Source of the DNA: Brachybacterium muris
GTDB lineage: Bacteria > Actinomycetota > Actinomycetes > Actinomycetales > Dermabacteraceae
Reading direction: 5' to 3'
NCBI RefSeq assembly: GCF_016907455.1
Contig: NZ_JAFBCB010000001.1
Location: 558,001 to 622,000, forward strand
DNA: 64,000 bases
A program made the translations under genes and the position numbers. Of the stretch, positions 44,338-54,641 are shown in pieces (positions within the stretch are counted from its first letter, which is position 1; the number at the start of each line of letters is the position of its first letter). The notes under the pieces were generated by a model, which was not told where the DNA came from, did not search any database, and saw only the letters and a list, made by a program, of their open reading frames with translations.

Positions 44338-44925
44338 TCAGCTGCGGGAGCGCACCAGCGCGAGGATCCCCCAGATCAGGAGCACCAGCGAGGCCAGGCC
44401 AAGGACCACCGGGATGATGAAGCTGACCACCGTGCTCACGAAGAACCCGGTCATCCCCATCTCCGACAGTGCCAGGGAGTCGGTGCCCTGGCAGCTCACG
44501 GTCACCTGCTGGTCTCCGACGGCATTGATGGTGTACACGGTCACGTGCTCGACCCCGTTGATCACTCCTACCGGGGTGTTGGCGGTGTCCGGTTCGATGG
44601 TCACGTCCTGGCCCTCCACCTCGCAGGTGACGGTCTCGACGGCATCGGCCGGGACGGCGAGGTAGTGGATGCTCATGGTGCTGGCCTCGAAGGTGCCGCC
44701 GCTGGGGTCGATCGCCTCCGCATCCAGCATTCCCATCGCCCCGATCACACCACCCAGCAGGACACCGAGGATTGGCATCACGATCAGGCCGAAGGCGTTC
44801 AGGACCAGCCCGATCGCACCGAAGACGGTGCGCTTGACGCCGCGCCGCTTGGGCGGCGGCTGCTGCGGGTAGGCGGAACCGGACTGCGGCCCGTAGGAGG
44901 GTCCGAAGGAGGGCTGGTAGGTCAT
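44338..44925 (-). CDS. membrane protein with extracytoplasmic beta-rich domain, unknown
   Basis: 195 residues. A Pro/Gln/Tyr-rich N-terminus (YQPSFGPSYGPQSGSAYPQQ), a first span (TVFGAIGLVLNAFGLIVMPILG), an exposed acidic domain with two Cys (TVTCEVEGQD and VTVSCQGTD, possibly a disulfide), and a last span (FIIPVVLGLASLVLLIWGILAL). It resembles many actinobacterial proteins of unknown role. AGGAG precedes the ATG at 44925. It converges on the acetyltransferase gene. Confidence 0.6.
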   Translation of the reverse strand: MTYQPSFGPSYGPQSGSAYPQQPPPKRRGVKRTVFGAIGLVLNAFGLIVMPILGVLLGGVIGAMGMLDAEAIDPSGGTFEASTMSIHYLAVPADAVETVTCEVEGQDVTIEPDTANTPVGVINGVEHVTVYTINAVGDQQVTVSCQGTDSLALSEMGMTGFFVSTVVSFIIPVVLGLASLVLLIWGILALVRSRS

Positions 44926-44990
44926 GGTCACTCCTGGTGCGAAGGCGGCAGGTGGGGCCAGCCTAACGACCGATCCGCGACTGGAGGACG

Positions 44991-45026
44991 ATCGGGCCCG
45001 GCACGCTGGTGCATGCCGGGCCCGAT
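44991..45026 (-). terminator. intrinsic terminator of pta-ackA
   Basis: A perfect 13-bp stem (44991-45003 with 45014-45026) and 10-base loop, 20 bases after the ackA stop. Confidence 0.75.
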
Positions 45027-45045
45027 GTCGTCGTGGGTGCGCCGC

Positions 45046-46266
45046 TCAGAGCGAGGCGGCGACCTCTGCGGCCTGCTGAGCGATCGCGAACTCCTCGTCG
45101 GTGGGGACCACCAGCACGGTCACCGCGCTCTCGGGGGTGGAGATCACGCGCAGCTCCTTGGAGCGCTCGCGGTTCTTCTCCAGGTCCAGCTCGATGCCGA
45201 AGCCCTCCAGGCCCGCCAGCGCCTGCTCGCGCACCTGCCATACGTTCTCGCCGATGCCGGCGGTGAAGGTGATGGTGTCCACGCCGCCCAGCACGAAGGA
45301 GTAGGAGCCGATGTACTTGCGCAGCCGGTGCACGTACACCTCCAGTGCCAGCTCGGCGGTCTTGTCGCCGGCGTCCACCGCCGCGGTGATGTCGCGGAAG
45401 TCGCTCATCCCGCACAGGCCCTGCATGCCGGAGCGCTTGTTGAGGATGGTGTCGATCTCGTCTGCGCTGAGGCCGGCCTGACGGTGCAGGTGGACGTACA
45501 CCGAGGGATCGATGTCACCGGTGCGGGTGCCCATCACCAGGCCCTCCAGCGGGGTCAGGCCCATCGAGGTGTCGAGCGGGCGGCCACCACGGATCGCGGA
45601 GGCAGAAGCACCGTTGCCCAGGTGCAGCACGATCTGGCGCAGGTCCGAGACATCCTTGCCCTGCGCGGCCAGGTGCTCGGCCACGGTCTCGGAGACATAG
45701 CGGTGGCTGGTGCCGTGCGCGCCGTAGCGGCGCACCTCGTACTGCTGAGCGAAGTCCTTGGCCAGCGCGTAGGTGGCCGCGGAGTCCGGCAGCGCGGTGA
45801 AGAAGGCGGTGTCGAAGACCACCACGTGCGGGACGTCCGGCAGCAGCTTGCGGGCACCGTCGATGCCCTCCACCGCCGCGTAGTTGTGCAGCGGGGCCAG
45901 GCGGCCCAGGTCGTACACGTCCTGACGCACGTCATCGGTGACCAGGGTGGGGCCGCCGAAGCGGGCACCGCCCTGGACGACGCGGTGCCCCACCGCGGTG
46001 ATGCGGTCGTCGGTCAGCGACAGGCCCACCTCGCCGAAGAGCTGCTCCACGATCCGCATCGCCTCGACGTGGTCCGGCACCGGGCCGGCGAACGTCGACT
46101 CCTGCTCCCCGGCGCTGATGCGTGCAGCTCCCATGTCCAGGCCGATGCGCTCCACGATGCCGGTGGCGTCGACGGTGCCGTCGGTGGGGGAGAGCAGCTG
46201 GAACTTCAGGGAGGACGAGCCGGAGTTGATGACGAGGACGCGGGATTCGGCGGTGGTTGCTGTCAT
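45046..46266 (-). CDS. ackA: acetate kinase
   Basis: 406 residues. It interconverts acetyl phosphate and acetate, making ATP. Motifs: VLVINSGSSSLKFQL (phosphate-binding start), GHRVVQGG, DTAFF, RRYGAHGTSHRYVS, HLGNGASASAIRGG, and TAGIGEN near the C-terminus. The ATG at 46266 matches the family start. It follows pta in the same direction with a 112-base gap that shows no gene. Confidence 0.96.
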   Translation of the reverse strand: MTATTAESRVLVINSGSSSLKFQLLSPTDGTVDATGIVERIGLDMGAARISAGEQESTFAGPVPDHVEAMRIVEQLFGEVGLSLTDDRITAVGHRVVQGGARFGGPTLVTDDVRQDVYDLGRLAPLHNYAAVEGIDGARKLLPDVPHVVVFDTAFFTALPDSAATYALAKDFAQQYEVRRYGAHGTSHRYVSETVAEHLAAQGKDVSDLRQIVLHLGNGASASAIRGGRPLDTSMGLTPLEGLVMGTRTGDIDPSVYVHLHRQAGLSADEIDTILNKRSGMQGLCGMSDFRDITAAVDAGDKTAELALEVYVHRLRKYIGSYSFVLGGVDTITFTAGIGENVWQVREQALAGLEGFGIELDLEKNRERSKELRVISTPESAVTVLVVPTDEEFAIAQQAAEVAASL

Positions 46267-46378
46267 GGGGTGATGTCTCCTGGTCGGTGCGGAAGGCACG
46301 GGTGGCGGTGATGGCGGGCGGCGGTGACGCCCGTGGTCAGCAGTGTGATCTCGGTGCGCGGCGAGCGGCGCCCGGGGA

Positions 46379-48514
46379 TCAGCTCTGGATGGAAGCGGAC
46401 TCGGCCTGCGCCTGGATGGCAGTGATCACCACGGTGTTGATGATGTCGTCCACCAGCGCGCCGCGAGAGAGGTCGTTGACCGGCTTGTTCAGGCCCTGCA
46501 GCACCGGGCCGATGGCGATCGCCCCGGCGGAGCGCTGCACGGCCTTGTAGGTGTTGTTGCCGGTGTTGAGGTCCGGGAACACGAACACGGTGGCGCGACC
46601 GGCCACGGAGGAGTCCGGCAGCTTGGTCTTGGCCACCGACACGTCCACCGCGGCGTCGTACTGGATGGGGCCCTCGACGTCGAGGTCGGGGTTCTCCCCG
46701 CGCACGATGGCGGTGGCCTCACGCACCTTGTCCACGTCCGCCCCGGTGCCCGAGGTGCCGGTGGAGTAGGACAGCATCGCCACCCGCGGGTCGATGCCGA
46801 ACTGCTTGGCGGTTGCGGCGGACTGCACGGCGATGTCGGCCAGCTGCTCGGCGGTGGGGTCGGGATTCACGGCGCAGTCGCCGTACACCAGCACCCGGTC
46901 CTCCAGCGCCATCAGGAACACGGAGGAGACGATCTTCGCCCCCGGCTTGGTCTTGATGATCTCGAAGGACGGCCGAATGGTGTGGGCGGTGGAGTGCACC
47001 GCGCCGGAGACCATGCCGTCGGCCTCGCCCATCTGCACCATCATGGTGCCGAAGTACGAGACGTCCTGCACCTTCTCACGGGCCTGCTCCAGGGTCACGC
47101 CCTTTTTGGCGCGCAGGCGCGCGTACTCCGCGGAGTACTTCTCCAGCAGCTCAGGGTCCTGCGGGGAGACCACGCGCGCGTCGGAGATGTCGTGCCCCAG
47201 CTGTGCGGCCTTGGCGCGGATCGCGTTCTCGTCGCCCAGCAGGATCAGATCGGCCACACCGCGGGCCAGGATCGTCTCCGCGGCAGCGATGATCCGCGGC
47301 TCGTCGCCCTCGGGCAGCACGATGCGCTTCTTCTCGCCGCGGGCACGCGCCAACAGCTCGAACTCGAACATCATCGGGGTGACCACCTCGGAGCGGTTCA
47401 GCTCCAGGGCCTTCAGCAGCGTCGGGGTGGGCAGGTGCTCCGCAACCGCACGACGGGCCGCGTCCAGCTTCTGCGGACTGGAAGCGTGGAGGCGACCGCG
47501 GGTCCTCGAGACCCGGACCGCGGTCTCGAAGGTGGACAGCTCGGTGGCGATCACCGGCAGGTCCTGCTGGATGCCGGAGACCAGGCGGGTCACCTCGTCG
47601 GGGATCTCGTAGCCGCCGGTCAGCACGATCGAGGACAGGGCGGGGAAGGTGCCGGACTGCTGGGCCATCAGCAGACCCGGGAGCAGGTCGAAGCGGTCAC
47701 CGGGAGTGACCACGGTGCAGTTCTCGGTGAGGTGGCTGAGCACGTTGGGCAGGCTCATCGCGGCCACCACGGTGCCGATGGCCACGCGGCCCATCCACTC
47801 GGGATTGCCCTGCAGCAGGGTGCCCTCGACGGCGTCCTTCACCTCCTGCACGGTGGGGGCCATGATCACCGGGTTCTCCGGGATCACCGCGACGATGCCG
47901 TCGGCGAACCGACCCTGCACGGCCTCGCGGATCGCATCGATGGAGGTCTCGGCGGCACGATTGACCACCACGGCGATCGGCGGGGCATGGTGCCCGGCGA
48001 ACTCGCTGAGGGACACGGAGGCCAGGGCCCCGATCTGATCGGGGCTGCGGTCCAGGCCCGACAGCACCAGAACCACGGAGGCGCCCAGGTTCGCGGCCAC
48101 CTCGGCGTTGAAGGCGAGCTCGGCGGGGTTGGCGAGGTCGTCGTAGTCCGAGCCCAGCACCACCAGCACCGAGTAGCGCTCGGCCAGTTCACGGTGGCGG
48201 CGCAGGATCTGCTCGTGCGCCTTGTCCGGGTCGGACAGCATCAGCTGGTAGTCCACCCCGATGGCGTCCTCATAGGACTGATCCACGGCGGGATGCCTGG
48301 TGAGCAGGTCGACCGCGTAGTCACGCGCGCGATCGGCCTTGACGACCGGGCGGAACACTCCGACCCGATCAGACTGGGATGCGAGGGCTTCGAGCAGGCC
48401 GAAAGCCACCATCGACTTCCCGGTCATCCCCTCCGGACTGGCGACATAGACACTCTGGGACACGGTCCCCACCATACGGTCATCGGCCTGGGAACGGGAG
48501 GCCATGAGTCCCAT
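46379..48514 (-). CDS. pta: phosphate acetyltransferase (long form)
   Basis: 711 residues. It converts acetyl-CoA and phosphate to acetyl phosphate, supplying AckA. N-terminal AAA-like/DRTGG regulatory part (ASPEGMTGKSMVAFGLLEAL, then VLTGGYEIPDEVTRL) and C-terminal PTA_PTB catalytic domain (IVLPEGDEPRIIAAAE, DGMVSGAVHSTAHTIRP, SYSTGTSGTGADVDKV, FPDLNTGNNTYKAVQRSAG). The ATG at 48514 follows GGAGG at a 4-base spacing; ATG 48505 and 48475 are alternatives. Confidence 0.95.
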   Translation of the reverse strand: MGLMASRSQADDRMVGTVSQSVYVASPEGMTGKSMVAFGLLEALASQSDRVGVFRPVVKADRARDYAVDLLTRHPAVDQSYEDAIGVDYQLMLSDPDKAHEQILRRHRELAERYSVLVVLGSDYDDLANPAELAFNAEVAANLGASVVLVLSGLDRSPDQIGALASVSLSEFAGHHAPPIAVVVNRAAETSIDAIREAVQGRFADGIVAVIPENPVIMAPTVQEVKDAVEGTLLQGNPEWMGRVAIGTVVAAMSLPNVLSHLTENCTVVTPGDRFDLLPGLLMAQQSGTFPALSSIVLTGGYEIPDEVTRLVSGIQQDLPVIATELSTFETAVRVSRTRGRLHASSPQKLDAARRAVAEHLPTPTLLKALELNRSEVVTPMMFEFELLARARGEKKRIVLPEGDEPRIIAAAETILARGVADLILLGDENAIRAKAAQLGHDISDARVVSPQDPELLEKYSAEYARLRAKKGVTLEQAREKVQDVSYFGTMMVQMGEADGMVSGAVHSTAHTIRPSFEIIKTKPGAKIVSSVFLMALEDRVLVYGDCAVNPDPTAEQLADIAVQSAATAKQFGIDPRVAMLSYSTGTSGTGADVDKVREATAIVRGENPDLDVEGPIQYDAAVDVSVAKTKLPDSSVAGRATVFVFPDLNTGNNTYKAVQRSAGAIAIGPVLQGLNKPVNDLSRGALVDDIINTVVITAIQAQAESASIQS

Positions 48515-48583
48515 CGGTCCTCCGCTGCCTCGCCGTGGCCGGATACCGACGAGCGTCCCAGGCGACGCTCCTACCATGGGGCC

Positions 48584-49468
48584 ATGCTGCGCACCGCTCT
48601 CCGTCCCCGCATGCTGGGGCTGCTCGCCCTGATGGTGGCCGCGACGCTGGTGTGCGGACTGCTGGCCTCCTGGCAGTGGGACCGCGCACACCGCGCGCTC
48701 ACCTCCCGTGATGACGGACCGACGTCCCTCGGCGAGGTGCAGGACGTGCTCGAGGTGGGCGGTGCTGTGACCAATGACATGGTGGGCAATCTGGTCGATG
48801 CGACCGGCGCCTTCGACCCCGCCGAGCAGCTGCTGGTGCCCGGCCGCCGGATCGACGGCGCCGACGCCGCCATCGTGATCTCCGCCCTCCACCTCGACCT
48901 TCCCGACGGCAGCACCGCCCGTCTGCCTGTCGCGCGGGGCTGGCTCCCCACCGCGGACGTCACCGGTGCCGACGGCGAGCTCGACCCGGCCCTCGTCCCG
49001 CCGCCCCCGACCGGACAGGTGCAGATCACCGGCCGCATCGAGGCCAGCGAGGCCGCCTCCGACGGCATCCGGGACGGAGTGGCCTCCGAGATCGCCACCC
49101 CACTGCTGGTCAACGAATGGGGTGGACCGATGTACGCCGGATACGTCGCCCAGACCTCTCAGGCGGAGGGTCTGGCCCCCATGCCCACGGCGCAATCCGC
49201 GTTCACCCGGGGCCTTGACTGGCAGAACATCGGGTATGCGGCGCAGTGGATACTGTTCGGGGCGTTCTTCCTGTACCTGTGGTGGCGCTCCGTGCGCACC
49301 GCCTACCTGGATGAACTGGCCGACCGGCGCGAGGCCCTGCAGCGCGAGATCGACGGGCGCACCGACGCCGGGGGTGACCCTGATGCCGGGGGTGACCCCG
49401 TCACGGCCGCATCGGCATCGCAGATGCCTCTTACCTCCCACACATCGACAGCACCTAAGGACGTATGA
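48584..49468 (+). CDS. SURF1-family cytochrome oxidase assembly protein
   Basis: 294 residues. Two terminal spans (MLGLLALMVAATLVCGLLASW; IGYAAQWILFGAFFLYLWW) enclose an extracytoplasmic domain with LLVPGRR, LPVARGWLP and VNEWGGPMYAGYV, as in SURF1/Shy1 proteins that assist haem a insertion into cytochrome c oxidase. The RALDWQNIGYA-like text before the last span is characteristic. A repeated DAGGDP motif lies in the C-terminal tail. TACCAT lies 6 bases before the ATG. Confidence 0.85.
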   Translation: MLRTALRPRMLGLLALMVAATLVCGLLASWQWDRAHRALTSRDDGPTSLGEVQDVLEVGGAVTNDMVGNLVDATGAFDPAEQLLVPGRRIDGADAAIVISALHLDLPDGSTARLPVARGWLPTADVTGADGELDPALVPPPPTGQVQITGRIEASEAASDGIRDGVASEIATPLLVNEWGGPMYAGYVAQTSQAEGLAPMPTAQSAFTRGLDWQNIGYAAQWILFGAFFLYLWWRSVRTAYLDELADRREALQREIDGRTDAGGDPDAGGDPVTAASASQMPLTSHTSTAPKDV

Positions 49469-49878
49469 CCGTGGCCTCCACCACCCGCCCCCTCGACGAA
49501 GTGGCCGTGCGCACCTCCTTCGCCCGCTTCCGCATCGCCTCCATCGTGGAGGGCATCGCACTGCTGGTGCTGGTGGCGATCATGGTGATGCGCTACGGCG
49601 TCTACGGCGGCGAGGGACTGTTCACCTCCACCTCCCACACCTGGGACCAGGTCTCCGAGATCTGGTCCCCGATCCACGGACTGATCTACATGATCTACGT
49701 GGTGCTCGCCTTCTACCTGTGGCTGCGGATGCGTTGGGGGATCGGCCAGATGCTGCTGCTGATGTTCTTCGGTGTGGTGCCGGTGCTGTCCTTCTTCGGG
49801 GAGCGCTGGACCCACCAGAAGGTGGAGGCCGACCTCAAGCGCCGCCCCACCCTCCAGGACGAAGCACGCCTCGCCTGA
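49465..49878 (+). CDS. DUF3817 integral membrane protein
   Basis: 137 residues. FARFRIASIVEGIALLVLVAIMV, PIHGLIYMIYVVLAFYLW, MLLLMFFGVVPVLSFFGERW and the charged C-terminus match DUF3817, found beside respiratory or SURF1 genes in actinobacteria. Function unknown. Its ATG overlaps the SURF1 stop, so the two are coupled. Confidence 0.85.
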   Translation: MTVASTTRPLDEVAVRTSFARFRIASIVEGIALLVLVAIMVMRYGVYGGEGLFTSTSHTWDQVSEIWSPIHGLIYMIYVVLAFYLWLRMRWGIGQMLLLMFFGVVPVLSFFGERWTHQKVEADLKRRPTLQDEARLA

Positions 49879-49896
49879 CGCCGTAGACTCGGGGCC

Positions 49897-51519
49897 GTGA
49901 GCACAGCTGAGAACACCGATGCAGATCCGGTCCTCGTCGTCGACTTCGGGGCCCAGTACGCGCAGCTGATCGCGCGCCGGGTCCGCGAGGCAGACGTCTA
50001 CTCCGAGGTCGTCCCGCACACCATGCCCGTCCAGGAGATCCTGGCCCGGAAGCCGCTGGCGATCATCCTGTCCGGAGGTCCCAGCTCGGTGTACGAGCCG
50101 GGCGCACCGCGCCTGGACCCGGCACTGCTGGAGGCCGGGGTGCCGGTGCTGGGCCTGTGCTACGGCTTCCAGTCCATGGCCGCGGCGCTGGACGGCACCG
50201 TGGCACCCACCGGCGTGCGCGAGTACGGCGCCACCCGCCTGGAGGCCGTCGACGGCGCCTCCCAGCTGCTCGCCCAGCAGGACCTGGACCAGAACGTGTG
50301 GATGAGCCACGGCGACTCCGTCACCGCCGCCCCTGAGGGCTTCCAGGTGGTCGCCACCTCCGCCGGTAGCCCTGTCGCCGCTTTCGAGCATCCCGGCAAG
50401 CGCCTGTACGGGGTGCAGTGGCACCCCGAGGTGGGGCACTCCGACCGTGGCCAGGAGGTGCTGGAGAACTTCCTGTACCGCGGCGCGGGCATCGAACCCA
50501 CCTGGACCACCGGCAATGTGATCGAGGAGCAGGTGGAGCGGATCCGCGAACAGGTCGCAGAGGGCACCGCCATCTGCGCCCTCTCCGGTGGGGTGGACTC
50601 CGCCGTCGCCGCGGCCCTGGTGCAGCGTGCCATCGGTGAGCGCCTCACCTGCGTCTACGTCAACCACGGCCTCATGCGGCAGGACGAGTCCGCGCAGATC
50701 GAGAAGGCCTTCGGCGAATCCACCGGCGGCGCGAAGCTCGTGGTGGTCGATGCCGAGGCCCAGTTCCTCGAGGCGCTCGCCGGGGTGACCGACCCCGAGC
50801 AGAAGCGCAAGATCATCGGCCGCGAGTTCATCCGTACCTTCGAGCGCGCCCAGGCCGACATCCTGCGCGAGCAGGGCGTGGTGGAGGCAGAGGCCGACGG
50901 CGGCACCCACACCACCAGCGCTGATGCCACCGCCTTCCTGGTGCAGGGCACCCTGTACCCGGACGTTGTGGAGTCCGGCGGCGGCGAGGGCGCCGCGAAC
51001 ATCAAGAGCCACCACAACGTGGGCGGCCTGCCGGAGGACCTCTCCTTCGAGCTGGTCGAGCCGCTGCGCACCCTGTTCAAGGACGAGGTGCGGGCCGTGG
51101 GCTCCGAGCTGGACCTGCCCGACGAGATCGTGTGGCGCCAGCCGTTCCCCGGGCCCGGCCTGGGCATCCGCATCATCGGCGAGGTCACCCGGGAGCGGCT
51201 GGACATCCTGCGCCGCGCGGACGCGATCGCCCGTGCCGAGCTCACCGCCGCGGGGCTGGACCGCGACATCTGGCAGTGCCCCGTGGTGCTGCTGGCCGAT
51301 GTGCGCTCCGTGGGCGTGCAGGGCGATGGCCGCACCTACGGCCACCCGATCGTGCTGCGCCCCGTCACCAGCGACGACGCCATGACCGCGGACTGGGCCA
51401 AGGTGCCCTACGACGTGCTGGGCCGCATCTCCACCCGCATCACCAACGAGGTGCCGGAGATCAACCGGGTGGTGCTGGACGTGACCAGCAAGCCCCCGGG
51501 CACCATCGAGTGGGAGTGA
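49897..51519 (+). CDS. guaA: GMP synthase (glutamine-hydrolysing)
   Basis: 540 residues. XMP to GMP. N-terminal class I glutamine amidotransferase: [12 protein letters not shown] with the nucleophilic Cys, and GVQWHPEV with the His. ATP pyrophosphatase domain: [15 protein letters not shown]-terminal dimerisation domain: [17 protein letters not shown] to KPPGTIEWE. The GTG at 49897 is 7 bases after TAGACT; no ribosome site is visible, so probably leaderless. Confidence 0.97.
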   Translation: MSTAENTDADPVLVVDFGAQYAQLIARRVREADVYSEVVPHTMPVQEILARKPLAIILSGGPSSVYEPGAPRLDPALLEAGVPVLGLCYGFQSMAAALDGTVAPTGVREYGATRLEAVDGASQLLAQQDLDQNVWMSHGDSVTAAPEGFQVVATSAGSPVAAFEHPGKRLYGVQWHPEVGHSDRGQEVLENFLYRGAGIEPTWTTGNVIEEQVERIREQVAEGTAICALSGGVDSAVAAALVQRAIGERLTCVYVNHGLMRQDESAQIEKAFGESTGGAKLVVVDAEAQFLEALAGVTDPEQKRKIIGREFIRTFERAQADILREQGVVEAEADGGTHTTSADATAFLVQGTLYPDVVESGGGEGAANIKSHHNVGGLPEDLSFELVEPLRTLFKDEVRAVGSELDLPDEIVWRQPFPGPGLGIRIIGEVTRERLDILRRADAIARAELTAAGLDRDIWQCPVVLLADVRSVGVQGDGRTYGHPIVLRPVTSDDAMTADWAKVPYDVLGRISTRITNEVPEINRVVLDVTSKPPGTIEWE

Positions 51520-51529
51520 TCCCGCGCCT

Positions 51530-51568
51530 GCCGCAGGAGTGAGGCCGGGACGTGTCTCGTCCTGCGGC
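51530..51568. terminator. possible terminator between guaA and the convergent GNAT gene
   Basis: GCCGCAGGA (51530-51538) pairs with 51560-51568 across a 21-base loop. Confidence 0.35.
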
Positions 51569-51579
51569 TGGCAGGGCCT

Positions 51580-52671
51580 CTACTGCCCGTCGCGCAGCAG
51601 GTTCGAGGGCAGCGCCGGCACGGCGCGGTGCCAGGTCTCCGACACCTCTGTGGTGACCCACCCCATCGATCGGTACAGGCCGTCCGCGCCGGTGGGGGAG
51701 TCAGCATCGACCTCGAGGCCCACCCGGGTGAGGCCGCGCTCGGCAGCGTCGCGGATCGCGGCGTTCAGCAGAGCCTTGGCCACCCCGCGGCCGCGGGCGC
51801 TGCGGTGCACCCCCAGGTACTCCAGGTAGGTGCCCTCGCCGGCGGTCGCTGTGGCGGGCATGACGTCGGCCACCAGGCCGCCGCCCGGCCACCAGGAGCC
51901 GTCGTCCTTCTGCACCTCCGCGATCCACCAGTGGTCCCAGCGGGCGCTGTCACCGGAGGTGAGCCGGCCCACGAACTCGGGGAAGGACTCCCGGTAGGAG
52001 TTGAAGTGGTCCGCGAAGGACTCCTCGAGGGTGCGATGCACCCAGCGCACGTCCTGGGCGTAGGGGAGGCCGGACGTATGCAGGTGGACGCGGCGGGCGC
52101 GCACCCCGGCGCGGGGCTCGGGAGTGGTGGTGGCCTCCTCGGCGGTGACCGGGCGTTCCATGTGCTCCCAGGTGCGGGCACGGGTGAAGCCGGCAGCGGT
52201 CATCAGTCGCTTGCGGTCCGCATCGCGCTCGTCCGCTCCGTCGTTCAGCACGGTCTCCTCCACCCCGCGGTGCCGGGCGAAGGCCCCGCCCACATCCGCC
52301 GCCCAGTGCAGCAGCGATCCCACCAGCTCGTCGCGGTGCGGAGCGTCGGCGGCGGCGAACCACTGCACGTTGGTGCGGCCGGCGGCGCGGTCCTCCGCGC
52401 TCACCCAGGCCAGGGGTGGCTGGTCGATGCTGGGGGAGCCGTCCTCGGCGCGGGGCACCACCAGCACCTGCCGGCGGGACCAGGACTGCGGGCCCACCAG
52501 GCGGGTCCGGGCACCCTCGGTGCCCACCTGCGCATCCGGCACGACGCGTCGGCGGTCCGCCGTCATCAGCGCGACCACGTTGTCCACGTCCTCGTCACGG
52601 ATCAGGCGGGTGGTGAAGGAGTCACGCAGCGCGGCGGGCAAGGACGGCGGGAACGGGTCAGCGCGGATCAC
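51580..52671 (-). CDS. two-domain GNAT-family acetyltransferase
   Basis: About 363 residues. The C-terminal half is a clear GNAT fold: YLEYLGVHRSARGRGVAKALLNAAIRDAAERG (CoA-binding Arg/Gly loop) and GLEVDADSPTGADGLYRSMGW. The N-terminal half resembles a degenerate second GNAT domain (RLIRDEDVDNVVALM), as in mycothiol synthase-like proteins. The GTG at 52671 is a choice among several possible starts. Substrate unknown. Confidence 0.78.
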   Translation of the reverse strand: MIRADPFPPSLPAALRDSFTTRLIRDEDVDNVVALMTADRRRVVPDAQVGTEGARTRLVGPQSWSRRQVLVVPRAEDGSPSIDQPPLAWVSAEDRAAGRTNVQWFAAADAPHRDELVGSLLHWAADVGGAFARHRGVEETVLNDGADERDADRKRLMTAAGFTRARTWEHMERPVTAEEATTTPEPRAGVRARRVHLHTSGLPYAQDVRWVHRTLEESFADHFNSYRESFPEFVGRLTSGDSARWDHWWIAEVQKDDGSWWPGGGLVADVMPATATAGEGTYLEYLGVHRSARGRGVAKALLNAAIRDAAERGLTRVGLEVDADSPTGADGLYRSMGWVTTEVSETWHRAVPALPSNLLRDGQ

Positions 52672-52762
52672 CCGTAGATTTTTGCACAGCCGCTCATGTC
52701 GGCCCCGGCATCCTCCCGCAGTACCGGGATGGGGTACCGGGATGAAGGTCTGCGCGTGGCCG

Positions 52763-54565
52763 TCAGGCCTGCCGGGACCCTGCCGTCTCGGTGTCACGCG
52801 TGGGTTCTGATGCGTTCGTGCCGGTGGGCGCCGAGCTGCGCACCGCGTCGAGCTCCTGGCGCTCGTTCTCGTCCCAGCCGTCCTCGGCGCCGATCGCCGG
52901 CACCGATCCGGTCGTGGTGCGGGGCTCTCGCTTCTGCAGGGTGGTGCGCAGTGGACGCTCGGCGATGAAGATGGTCAGCAGCAGGGCCAGGGCCGCTACC
53001 GGCACGATCGCGATGAACACGGTGCTGATGGCCTCCGCCAGGCCCTCGCGGATCGCGTCGGCCACGGCCGGGGGCAGGTCCGCCAGGGCCGAGGGGTCCA
53101 GCACGGAGGAGGCGTCGAGGTCGGCCGCGGCAGCATCGGCCCCGTCGGGCAGGTGGGACGCGATCGAACCGGCCATCGAGGCCGACATCAGCGCGCCCAG
53201 CACCGCCGTGCCCACGGTCGAGCCGAGGTTCCGGGCGAACTGCAGGGAGGCGGTGGCGATGCCCAGCTCGGACTGCGGCACCGCGTTCTGGACCGCCAGG
53301 GTGTAGAGCTGCACGGTCATGCCCAGGCCGATGCCGGTGACCAGCATCGGGATCACCAGATGCCAGGGGGTGTCGTCGAAGCGCACCATGGCCAGCGCCC
53401 CGTAGCCCACCACCAGCAGCAGCCCACCGGTGAGCATGAACGCCTTGTAGCGGCCGAAACGGCTCACCAGCAGACCGATCACGATGCCCACCAGCATCAT
53501 CGAGAGCGTGTGGGGGATCAGGATCGCGCCGGAGTCGGTGGCGCTGACCCCCATCGCCCCCTGGGCGTACACGGGGATGTACACGATCGCCCCGAACATC
53601 GCCACCGAGATCAGGAACGAGGCGGCGATGGACAGGGCCACCACCGGGTCGCGCAGCATCGACAGCGGCACCAGGGGGGACTCGACCTTCAGCTCGATCA
53701 GTACGAACGCCACCAGCAGCACGATCGAGGCGGCGAACATGCCCAGGATCACCGGGGAGGTCCAGGCGTAGGTGGAGCCCGCCCAGGTGGTGGCCAGCAG
53801 GCCCAGCACCAGGGCAGGGGTGAGGGTCGCCATGCCCCACACGTCGATGCGGGCGGGCTGCGCGGTGAAGTCCAGGCGCATGAACCGCACGATGAACGCG
53901 AAGGCCAGGATGCCCAGCGGCAGGGTGAGGAAGAACAGGGAGCGCCAACCGAAGTTGTCGGTGACGGTGCCGCCCACCAGAGGGCCCGCCACAGAGCTCA
54001 CCGCGAACACGGTGCCCATCAGGCCCTGGTACTTGCCGCGCTGCCGCGGCGGGATGATGTCGCCGATGATGGTCTGGGACAGCGGCATCAGGATGCCCAT
54101 GCCCAGGCCCTGCACGGCGCGGGCGAACACCAGGAACCAGAAGCCCCCCGAGAGACCGGCCAGGATCGTACCGGTCATGAAGATGCCCAGGCCCGCCAGG
54201 TACAGGCCCTTGCGGCCGTACATGTCCGAGAGCTTGCCGGCGATCGGCACCACCACGGCGGATACCAGCATCGCCGCGGTGATCACCCAGTTGTAGTAGT
54301 CCAGGCCGCCCAGGTCGGCGACGATGCGGGGCATGGCCGGGCCCACGATGGTCTGCGACACGGAGGCCACGAACATGCCCAGCATGAGGCCGGCGAACAC
54401 CAGCTTGCCGTCGCGGTCCAGGCCCGTGAACTCCACGTCGTAGGACCCGGTGCGGTCCGGTCCGCTGCTGCGGCGGCCACGGCTCGCGGCCGCATCGGAC
54501 TTGCCGGTGGGTGCGGTGCTGGCGGTGGCCGGGTCGGTGGGCGGGGTCGACGGCGTCGAGGGCAA
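52763..54565 (-). CDS. 14-span MFS drug exporter (DHA2/EmrB-QacA family)
   Basis: About 600 residues. Proton-driven multidrug efflux. After a Thr/Ser/Pro-rich cytoplasmic N-terminus the spans begin at LVFAGLMLGMFVASVSQTIVGPAMPRIV. Motif A GKLSDMYGRKGLYL and motif C GPLVGGTVTDNFGWRSLFF are present, as in antiporters. The start is uncertain: TTG 54565 has GCAGGAG in front and is used here; ATG 54628 lacks a ribosome site. A TetR-type regulator is divergent and the operator lies between, so the pump is probably de-repressed by its ligand. Confidence 0.88.
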   Translation of the reverse strand: MPSTPSTPPTDPATASTAPTGKSDAAASRGRRSSGPDRTGSYDVEFTGLDRDGKLVFAGLMLGMFVASVSQTIVGPAMPRIVADLGGLDYYNWVITAAMLVSAVVVPIAGKLSDMYGRKGLYLAGLGIFMTGTILAGLSGGFWFLVFARAVQGLGMGILMPLSQTIIGDIIPPRQRGKYQGLMGTVFAVSSVAGPLVGGTVTDNFGWRSLFFLTLPLGILAFAFIVRFMRLDFTAQPARIDVWGMATLTPALVLGLLATTWAGSTYAWTSPVILGMFAASIVLLVAFVLIELKVESPLVPLSMLRDPVVALSIAASFLISVAMFGAIVYIPVYAQGAMGVSATDSGAILIPHTLSMMLVGIVIGLLVSRFGRYKAFMLTGGLLLVVGYGALAMVRFDDTPWHLVIPMLVTGIGLGMTVQLYTLAVQNAVPQSELGIATASLQFARNLGSTVGTAVLGALMSASMAGSIASHLPDGADAAAADLDASSVLDPSALADLPPAVADAIREGLAEAISTVFIAIVPVAALALLLTIFIAERPLRTTLQKREPRTTTGSVPAIGAEDGWDENERQELDAVRSSAPTGTNASEPTRDTETAGSRQA

Positions 54566-54641
54566 GGGTGCTCCTGCACGAGAGGGGGATGGGTGGATGG
54601 CCGGGCTCCTTCGGACGGCTCCCGTCATGCTAACCAACGCT